Shown here: in pieces, positions 58,722 through 64,000 of the stretch
How the letters are laid out: each line of letters opens with the position of its first letter
Numbering within the stretch: the stretch's first letter is position 1
DNA from: Curtobacterium sp. MCBD17_013
Lineage (GTDB): Bacteria; Actinomycetota; Actinomycetes; Actinomycetales; Microbacteriaceae
Direction of reading: 5' to 3'
Assembly: GCF_003234565.1 (NCBI RefSeq)
Contig: NZ_QKTU01000008.1
Coordinates: 101,231 to 165,230 of the forward strand
DNA length: 64,000 nucleotides
The notes under the pieces: model-generated
What the model saw: the letters and a program-made list of their open reading frames with translations, nothing else
Told to the model about the DNA's origin: nothing
Database searches by the model: none
Made by a program: the position numbers and the translations under genes

Positions 58722-59426
58722 TCAGGCGACGCCGACCCGGGCCTCCCGGCCGGCGAGCAGCGCGGGCACGTCCGCGACGCCGTCGAGCACGTGGTCGTGG
58801 GGTTCGGCCTCGAGCTCCGCGCGGGACAGGGCGCCGGTGCACACGCCGACGGCGACCACGCCCGCGTTCCGCGCAGCGCGGACGTCGACGACGGTGTCGC
58901 CGGCGGCCAGGACCTGGCGCACGTCCTCCACGCCGAGCAGCTCCATGGCGTGGTGGATCATGTACGGCGCAGGGCGGCCGGCCCGGACGTCGGACGTCGT
59001 CACGACCGCGTCGACGGTGTGTGCCGGGCCCCGGCCGACGGTCCAGCCGAGCGAGGCGAGGAGCGACCCCACGACGGGTTCGTCGAACCCCGTGGTGAGC
59101 GCGACCCGGACGCCCCGCGCCCGGAGGTCCGCCAGCGCGGCCTCGACGCCGGCCATCGGTACGGGCGGGTCGGCGCGGTACAGGTCGTCGAGGGTCGCGC
59201 GGAAGGCGCGGAAGGTCGCGGACACGATCGACGGCGTCGGCTGCACGCCCCCGAGCTCGAGGAGGGCCGTGATCGCCTCCTCCTTGTCGGTGCCCATCCA
59301 CCGTTGCAGGTCCGCGTCCGCGACGGGCGCGCCGGCGTCCTCCACGGCGGATCGCAGGGCTCGGTACACCGCGCCCCGGTCGTCGATCGTCGTCCCGGCC
59401 ATGTCGAACACCACTGCGCTGATCAC
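58722..59426 (-). CDS. phosphonatase-like HAD hydrolase (TIGR03351-type)
   Basis: A 234-aa HAD hydrolase. Motif I VVFDMAGTTIDDRGAVYRAL matches the phosphonoacetaldehyde-hydrolase-like group, with the FD-x-A-GT pattern. The cap (~20-85) contains WMGTDKEEAITALLELG, LTTGFDE is motif II, AGRPAPYMIHHAMELLG motif III and VLAAGDTVVDVRAARNAG motif IV. It splits a C-P bond in a phosphonate aldehyde if like PhnX; the cap Lys here is in GTDKEEA. Divergent from the FAD oxidoreductase, a pairing known from TIGR03351/TIGR03364 loci. Confidence 0.85.
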   Translation of the reverse strand: MISAVVFDMAGTTIDDRGAVYRALRSAVEDAGAPVADADLQRWMGTDKEEAITALLELGGVQPTPSIVSATFRAFRATLDDLYRADPPVPMAGVEAALADLRARGVRVALTTGFDEPVVGSLLASLGWTVGRGPAHTVDAVVTTSDVRAGRPAPYMIHHAMELLGVEDVRQVLAAGDTVVDVRAARNAGVVAVGVCTGALSRAELEAEPHDHVLDGVADVPALLAGREARVGVA

Positions 59427-59468
59427 GGGCAGAGCGTAGGGGAGCGGTGCGACGCGGCGTCGTCGCGC

Positions 59469-59478
59469 CCGTGAACGG
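59469..59478. promoter_or_regulatory. CCGTGAACGG element, possible operator
   Basis: Ten-base word in the 142-bp divergent gap between the HAD and FAD genes. It recurs in reverse at 60791-60800 before the transport genes. The shorter GTGAACG also occurs at 59513 and 60891. Four GTGAACG sites in two short gaps suggest one shared regulator. Confidence 0.4.
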
Positions 59479-59568
59479 CAGTCGAACGCGCCAGGGCCGG
59501 GATGAACCGTCGGTGAACGCCGCCGCGGACGGTCCTGCGATGCTGGCGCTCGCGGACAGGATCGGGCC

Positions 59569-60753
59569 GTGGACACGACGACGCCCGACCTGCACGACAC
59601 CGCCTCCACCGCCTCGGGCGGCCGGCCCGACCGGTACGACGTGGTGGTCGTCGGGGCCGGGGTCATCGGCCTCGCGCACGCCGCCGAGGCCGTCGACCGG
59701 GGGCTCCGGGTGCTCGTCGTCGAGCGCGACCACCGGGCCACCGGCGCCTCGGTCCGCAACTTCGGGCACGCGTGCGTGACGGCGCAGTCGGGCGACATGC
59801 TCGAGCTGGCGCTCGCCGCCCGTGAGCGGTGGCTCCGGCACGCCCACGACGGCCGCTTCCCCGCGGTCGCATCCGGCGCGGTGGCCGTCGCGCGGAGCCG
59901 GGCCGAACTCGCGGTCCTGGAGGAGCTGGCCGCGTCGCGCGAGTCGGGTCAGGTCCGGCTCCTCGCCGCTCCGGAGACCGTCGACCGGATCGGTGGGGTC
60001 GGCGACCCGACGATCGTCGGCGGGGCGTTCCTCCGTGACGACGTCCGCGTCGACCCGCGCGCTGCCGTCGCGGGGCTCGCCGCACTGCTCGCGTCGCGCG
60101 GTGTCACGTTCCGGTGGGGCACCGCCTACCTCGGATGGGAGGACGGCCTCGTCCGCACCTCGCGCGGCACGGTCCGGGCGGACCGCACGATCGTCTGCGT
60201 GGGGCACGACGTCGACCAGCTGTACCCGGACCTCGCCGAGCAGCACGGGATCCGTCGCTGCGGCCTGCAGATGGCACTCGTGGAACCGCCCACCGGGCTG
60301 TCGATCACCCCGGCCGTGCTCACCGGCACGAGCATGCTCCGCTACCCCGCGTTCGCCGAGACCGCCGCGGCGACCGTGCTCCGGCAGGAGATCACGCGCG
60401 AACGACCGGACCTCGTCGCCATGGACGCGAACGTCATGCTGACGCAGCGGCCGGACGGCAGCCTGGTCGTCGGGGACAGTCACCGGTACGACCTCACGCT
60501 CGACCCGTTCCTCGACGAGGGCGTCAGCGCGACCCTGCTCCAGGACGTCGCGACGCTGCTCGGGGTCGGAGGGCTCCGGGTGCGGCAGCGCTGGATGGGC
60601 GTCTACGCGCACGCGCCCGAGCCGTACCTCGTCGCCCACCCCGCGCCCGGGCTCACGGTCGTCAGCGTGACGAGTGGCGTGGGCATGACGATCTCGCACG
60701 GGCTCGCGGCCCGCACGTGGGCCGGCCTGGAGGCGCTTCCCGCGCCCGTCTGA
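59569..60753 (+). CDS. FAD-dependent oxidoreductase (TIGR03364-type, aminophosphonate linked)
   Basis: A 394-aa DAO-family flavoenzyme. The FAD site is YDVVVVGAGVIGLAHAAEAV (G-x-G-x-x-G, ~residues 24-40), with RNFGHACVTAQSGDMLELAL, WGTAYLGWEDGLVRTSRG, and a late VSVTSGVGMTISHGLAARTW that closes the fold. Family members beside phosphonatase-like HAD genes are proposed to oxidise aminoalkyl phosphonates to the aldehyde that the HAD enzyme cleaves. The GTG start at 59569 is preceded by the CCGTGAACGG element at 59469. Confidence 0.83.
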   Translation: MDTTTPDLHDTASTASGGRPDRYDVVVVGAGVIGLAHAAEAVDRGLRVLVVERDHRATGASVRNFGHACVTAQSGDMLELALAARERWLRHAHDGRFPAVASGAVAVARSRAELAVLEELAASRESGQVRLLAAPETVDRIGGVGDPTIVGGAFLRDDVRVDPRAAVAGLAALLASRGVTFRWGTAYLGWEDGLVRTSRGTVRADRTIVCVGHDVDQLYPDLAEQHGIRRCGLQMALVEPPTGLSITPAVLTGTSMLRYPAFAETAAATVLRQEITRERPDLVAMDANVMLTQRPDGSLVVGDSHRYDLTLDPFLDEGVSATLLQDVATLLGVGGLRVRQRWMGVYAHAPEPYLVAHPAPGLTVVSVTSGVGMTISHGLAARTWAGLEALPAPV

Positions 60754-60790
60754 CGGCCGCGGTCCCCGACACGCACGCGCTGTTCCCCAT

Positions 60791-60800
60791 CCGTTCACGG
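60791..60800. promoter_or_regulatory. CCGTTCACGG element, possible operator or terminator part
   Basis: Reverse complement of the word at 59469-59478, in the 172-bp gap before the substrate-binding-protein gene. It also forms the centre of a weak hairpin (CCCCATCCG/CGGACGGGG, one mismatch) that could end transcription of the FAD gene. Confidence 0.4.
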
Positions 60801-60925
60801 ACGGGGCACGAGTGCGTCACCGCCCCGGGTCACGATGACGTTCGTCCAGCGGCCGGTACCCCACGTTCCGACTCCCACACCCGTCCCACAGTGAACGGCC
60901 GGTCGCCCCCAGGAAGGGAACACCC

Positions 60926-62086
60926 GTGCTCTCCAAGCGCTCATCCGCCGGCATCGCGCTGGCCGCCGCGGCACTCGCCGCCCTGACCGGTTGCTCCACC
61001 ACGAGCAGCGCCGCGACCACCGACTCGTCCGGATCCGCCTCAGCCTCCGGTGACTGGTCGACGGCGACGTCCGCGTCGTCGAACGGTGGCATGGACGCCC
61101 TCGTCAAGGCGGCCGACAAGGAGGGACAGCTCAACGTCATCACGCTGCCGCCCTCGTGGGCCAACTACGGCAAGATCATCGCCGGGTTCGAGAAGAAGTA
61201 CCCGGGCATCACGATCAACTCTGCGAACCCGAACGGCTCGAGCGCCGACGAGGTCTCCGCGGCGAAGTCGCAGAAGGGCCAGTCCACCGCCCCCGACGTC
61301 TTCGACATCGGCACCGCGGTCCTCAGCCAGAACCTCGACCTCGTCGCGCCGTACAAGGTCGCGAACTGGGCGGACATCCCCACGGCGGACAAGGCCGCCG
61401 ACGGCGGGTGGTACTACGACTACACCGGCCTCATGTCGATCGGGTACGACTCGTCCGTCATCAAGACCGCCCCGAAGAGCATGAAGTCGCTGCTCGGCTC
61501 CGCCTACAAGGGCAAGGTCGCGATCAAGGGCGACCCGACGCAGGCGAACGAGGCCGCCAGCGCCGTCTACCTCGCCGCGCTCGAGAACGGCGGCTCGGCG
61601 AAGGACATCCAGCCGGGCATCGACTACTTCGGCAAGCTCAAGGCCGCGGGCAACATGCTCAACGTCCTGCCGACGCAGGCCACCGTCAACTCGGGTGAGA
61701 CCCCGGTCGTCGTGCAGTGGTCGTACAACAACCTCGCGTGGGGGCCCGCGGGCGGATCGGCCGGCAACCCGAACTGGAAGACGGTGATCCCGAAGGGCAC
61801 CGCGCTCGGCAGCTACTACAACCAGGCGATCAACGTCGACGCGCCGCACCCGGCGGCCGCGCGCCTCTGGGAGGAGTACATCTACAGCCCGAAGGTGCAG
61901 AACCTGTACCTCGCGTCCGGCGCGTACCCCGCCACGCTCGCCGCGATGGAGAAGAACGGCACGGTCGACAAGGCCGTCCTGGCGAAGGTCGGCGACGCAC
62001 CGAAGAGCCTCGTCCAGCTGTCGAGCACGGAGGCGGCGACCGCGGCCACCCTGCTGACCAGCAAGTGGTCCTCGACGGTCCGCTGA
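60926..62086 (+). CDS. ABC transporter substrate-binding lipoprotein (2-AEP/phosphonate-type candidate)
   Basis: A 386-aa lipoprotein. The signal peptide ends in the lipobox ALTGC (Cys24) and is followed by a Ser/Thr/Ala linker. The binding fold (~50-386) has LNVITLPPSWANYGKIIAGF, APDVFDIGTAVLSQNLDLVA and a WSYNNLAWGPAGGSAGNP segment, as in the Fe(III)/2-aminoethylphosphonate family of solute-binding proteins. Context with the HAD/FAD pair favours an aminophosphonate. The GTG follows AGGAAGGGAACACCC. Confidence 0.85.
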   Translation: MLSKRSSAGIALAAAALAALTGCSTTSSAATTDSSGSASASGDWSTATSASSNGGMDALVKAADKEGQLNVITLPPSWANYGKIIAGFEKKYPGITINSANPNGSSADEVSAAKSQKGQSTAPDVFDIGTAVLSQNLDLVAPYKVANWADIPTADKAADGGWYYDYTGLMSIGYDSSVIKTAPKSMKSLLGSAYKGKVAIKGDPTQANEAASAVYLAALENGGSAKDIQPGIDYFGKLKAAGNMLNVLPTQATVNSGETPVVVQWSYNNLAWGPAGGSAGNPNWKTVIPKGTALGSYYNQAINVDAPHPAAARLWEEYIYSPKVQNLYLASGAYPATLAAMEKNGTVDKAVLAKVGDAPKSLVQLSSTEAATAATLLTSKWSSTVR

Positions 62087-62089
62087 CCC

Positions 62090-63040
62090 ATGGCCACCGC
62101 TGACGCGACCACGACCACCACGCTGCCCCGTGCGGCGCAGGCACACGGCGCCGCGCGGGGGTTGACCACCGCAGGCCGCGGCGCCGGGGGAGGACCTCGG
62201 CGCCGCGGCGTCGCGTGGCTCGGTCTCACCCCGTTCGCGCTCTACGTGCTCCTCTTCCTCGCCGTTCCCGCGGTCATCGCGGTCGCCAGCGGGTTCTCCA
62301 CCGCCGCGGGCGTCCCCACGCTCGCGAACCTCCGGGCGTTCACCGATCCGGCGGTCCTACAGGCCTTCGCCGGTTCGGCCGGGCTGTCCGCAGCGTCGGC
62401 GGTGCTCGGCGCGGCCATCGGTGCCGTTGTGTGCTGGGCGCTGACGACTCTCCGCCCCGACGGGCTCGTCCGGTCCATGGTCGACGCCGCGGCGAGCGTC
62501 CTCGCCCAGTTCGGCGGGGTCATGCTCGCCTTCGCGTTCATCGCCACGATCGGCGTCCAGGGCATCGTGACCGTCTGGCTCCGCGGCGTCGGGATCGACA
62601 TCAACGCGAACGGCCCGTTCCTCTACACGGTGGCTGGACTCGTCGTGCCGTACCTCTACTTCCAGGTGCCGCTCATGGTCTTGACGTTCATGCCGGCGCT
62701 CGAGGGCCTCGGCGTGCAGTGGGGCGAGGCGGCGGCGACGCTCGGGGCCTCCCGGTCCGTGTACTGGCGCCGGATCGCGATCCCCGTGCTCGCACCCGCG
62801 TTCTGGGGCAGCCTGTTGCTCCTGTTCGCCAACGCGTTCTCGTCGTACGCCACGGCCGCGGCGCTCATCGCCCAGGGCGGCATCGTGCCGCTGACGATCC
62901 GCCAGGAACTCACGAGCGAGACCATCGTCGGCGTGCAGAACGTCGCCGGGGTGCTGGCGCTCGGCATGGTCGTGGTCATGGTCGCCGTGATGGCGGGGTA
63001 CTCCGCGCTCGAGCGTCGCGCCTCGCGGTGGCAGCGATGA
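62090..63040 (+). CDS. ABC transporter permease
   Basis: A 316-aa permease with six membrane helices after a ~40-residue Thr/Arg-rich start. The EAA loop is LGVQWGEAAATLGASRSVYW (~residues 204-223), which docks with the ATPase. It lies 3 bp after the binding-protein gene and overlaps the second permease by 4 bp, so it works as one half of a heterodimeric channel. Confidence 0.9.
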   Translation: MATADATTTTTLPRAAQAHGAARGLTTAGRGAGGGPRRRGVAWLGLTPFALYVLLFLAVPAVIAVASGFSTAAGVPTLANLRAFTDPAVLQAFAGSAGLSAASAVLGAAIGAVVCWALTTLRPDGLVRSMVDAAASVLAQFGGVMLAFAFIATIGVQGIVTVWLRGVGIDINANGPFLYTVAGLVVPYLYFQVPLMVLTFMPALEGLGVQWGEAAATLGASRSVYWRRIAIPVLAPAFWGSLLLLFANAFSSYATAAALIAQGGIVPLTIRQELTSETIVGVQNVAGVLALGMVVVMVAVMAGYSALERRASRWQR

Positions 63041-63984
63041 GCTCGGCACGCGGGTACGGCCCCGCACCCTCGAAGACGGTCGGTACCGTCGTCCTGGTCG
63101 TCGTCGGGCTCGTGTTCGCGGTGCCGATCGTCGCGCTGGCGCAGTTCACCCTCCGGCAGGGTGCGGGGGCCGGGCTGACACTGTCGCACTACACGGCGCT
63201 CGCGGATCCGGTCAACCGGGCCACGTACCAGCCCCTGTTCGACGGCCTCGTGAACTCGCTCGTCATCGCGGCGATCACCGTCGGCATCGTCCTGTTCGTG
63301 CTCCTGCCCGCCCAGATCGTCACGACACTCCGGTACCCCCGGCTCCGGCGCGCGCTCGAGTTCGTGTGCATCCTGCCGATCACCGTGCCGACCGTCGTGC
63401 TCGTCGTCGGGTTCGTCCCCGTGTACCAGGTGATCGCGCAGGTCCTCGGGTCGGGTGCGTGGACGCTCGCCTTCGCGATCGGGGTGATCAGCCTGCCGTT
63501 CGCGTTCCGGCCCATCGCCACCGCACTCACCACGGTCGACGTCGTCGTGCTCGCCGAGGCCGCTCGATCACTCGGGGCAGGCTGGGCGACGGTCGTCATG
63601 CGGGTGCTCCTGCCGAACCTGCGCCGCGGCATCCTCGCCGCGTGCTTCCTCACCGTCACGGTCGTGCTCGGCGAGTACACGCTCGCGTCATTCCTGTCGC
63701 GGACGACCTTCCAGACGGCGCTCGTGCTCATCCAGCAGACGGACCCGTTCGTCGCGGCGATCTTCTCGCTCGCCGCGCTCGTGTTCGGGTTCGTCCTGCT
63801 CGTCGTGATCGGCCGCGTCGGGTCGGCTCGACCTGGCGCGCGCCGCATCCGTCGTGGAGCAGGCGGCGCGTCCGGTGCCGGGAGCACGGGCACCGGGTCC
63901 AGTGGCCCGGCCGACGCCGCCCTGCGCTCGCACGTCCTCGACGGTGTCGCCGTCGCCGCCCCCACCTCCCAGGAGCCCGCATGA
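63037..63984 (+). CDS. ABC transporter permease
   Basis: A 315-aa permease with six membrane helices and the EAA loop VVLAEAARSLGAGWATVVMR (~residues 170-189). A Gly/Ser-rich cytosolic tail of ~45 residues follows the last helix. It starts at ATGA in the first permease and ends overlapping a further ATG. This places it between the first permease and the next transport gene. Confidence 0.9.
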   Translation: MSSARGYGPAPSKTVGTVVLVVVGLVFAVPIVALAQFTLRQGAGAGLTLSHYTALADPVNRATYQPLFDGLVNSLVIAAITVGIVLFVLLPAQIVTTLRYPRLRRALEFVCILPITVPTVVLVVGFVPVYQVIAQVLGSGAWTLAFAIGVISLPFAFRPIATALTTVDVVVLAEAARSLGAGWATVVMRVLLPNLRRGILAACFLTVTVVLGEYTLASFLSRTTFQTALVLIQQTDPFVAAIFSLAALVFGFVLLVVIGRVGSARPGARRIRRGAGGASGAGSTGTGSSGPADAALRSHVLDGVAVAAPTSQEPA

Positions 63985-64000
63985 CCCGCACCTGTCTCTT
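63981..64000 (+). CDS. start of next gene (probably the ABC ATPase), cut by window end
   Basis: Only six codons (MTRTCL) are present. The ATG lies in a 4-bp overlap with the permease stop and has AGGAGCCCGC before it. An ATP-binding subunit is missing from the transporter and would be expected here, but the sequence does not show it. Confidence 0.5.

Overview
The window is high-GC DNA from an actinobacterium. Dense same-strand coding, frequent GTG starts, ATGA/GTGA stop-start overlaps and the gene families present fit the family Microbacteriaceae, probably something close to Curtobacterium; this placement is an inference. No rRNA, tRNA, CRISPR array, integrase or complete insertion sequence was found.

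Layout: 1-16.5 kb holds two blocks of a heptose/glycosyltransferase locus. It has a sedoheptulose-7-phosphate isomerase-like SIS protein, two separate HldE-like kinase/adenylyltransferases, a GT9 heptosyltransferase-like enzyme and GT4/GT2 transferases. Between the two blocks sit a TetR regulator with an aldo/keto reductase (with two near-identical palindromic operators), a K+/H+ antiporter and an aldehyde dehydrogenase. From 16.5 to 25.6 kb lie accessory metabolic genes: a MarR-linked phosphotransferase operon, an MBL hydrolase behind a perfect palindromic operator, a HAD hydrolase, a DUF2382 stress protein, and a nucleoside hydrolase/ribokinase salvage pair.

From 25.7 to 34.1 kb lies the most unusual region: a 1478-aa secreted Rhs protein with three N-terminal beta-domain repeats and a short hydrophobic C-terminal tip. 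It is followed by a tiny two-TM protein (putative immunity) and then about 3.7 kb of visibly lower-GC DNA. That stretch holds several broken Rhs core/tip fragments, each near another tiny membrane protein. The last fragment lies between two copies of a ~108-bp direct repeat that carries the 3' end of a 40-aa gene and its terminator. I read this as a polymorphic-toxin locus with an archive of displaced tips and immunity genes.

From 34.1 to 38.7 kb come a GT2, a manganese catalase and a DUF883/holin/DUF3618-type stress operon. From 38.3 to 52.9 kb is an exopolysaccharide locus: LMW tyrosine phosphatase, LCP ligase, CpsE-type phosphoglycosyltransferase, TagA/WecB-type GT, GT2, Wzz/BY-kinase, NTP_transf_5-like protein, Wzy-type polymerase, and a single 1156-aa frame joining an acyltransferase, an SGNH domain and a GT4. 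An HPr-kinase-like/PqqD protein closes it. No Wzx flippase is visible.

From 52.9 to 58.6 kb are NAD(P)H-hydrate dehydratase, a histidine phosphatase, and an ECF sigma factor with Asp23/Gls24-type envelope stress genes in two converging operons. From 58.7 kb to the end is a putative aminophosphonate-use cluster: phosphonatase-like HAD, FAD oxidoreductase, lipoprotein substrate-binding protein, two permeases and the start of a further gene. A CCGTGAACGG element lies in both of its intergenic regions.
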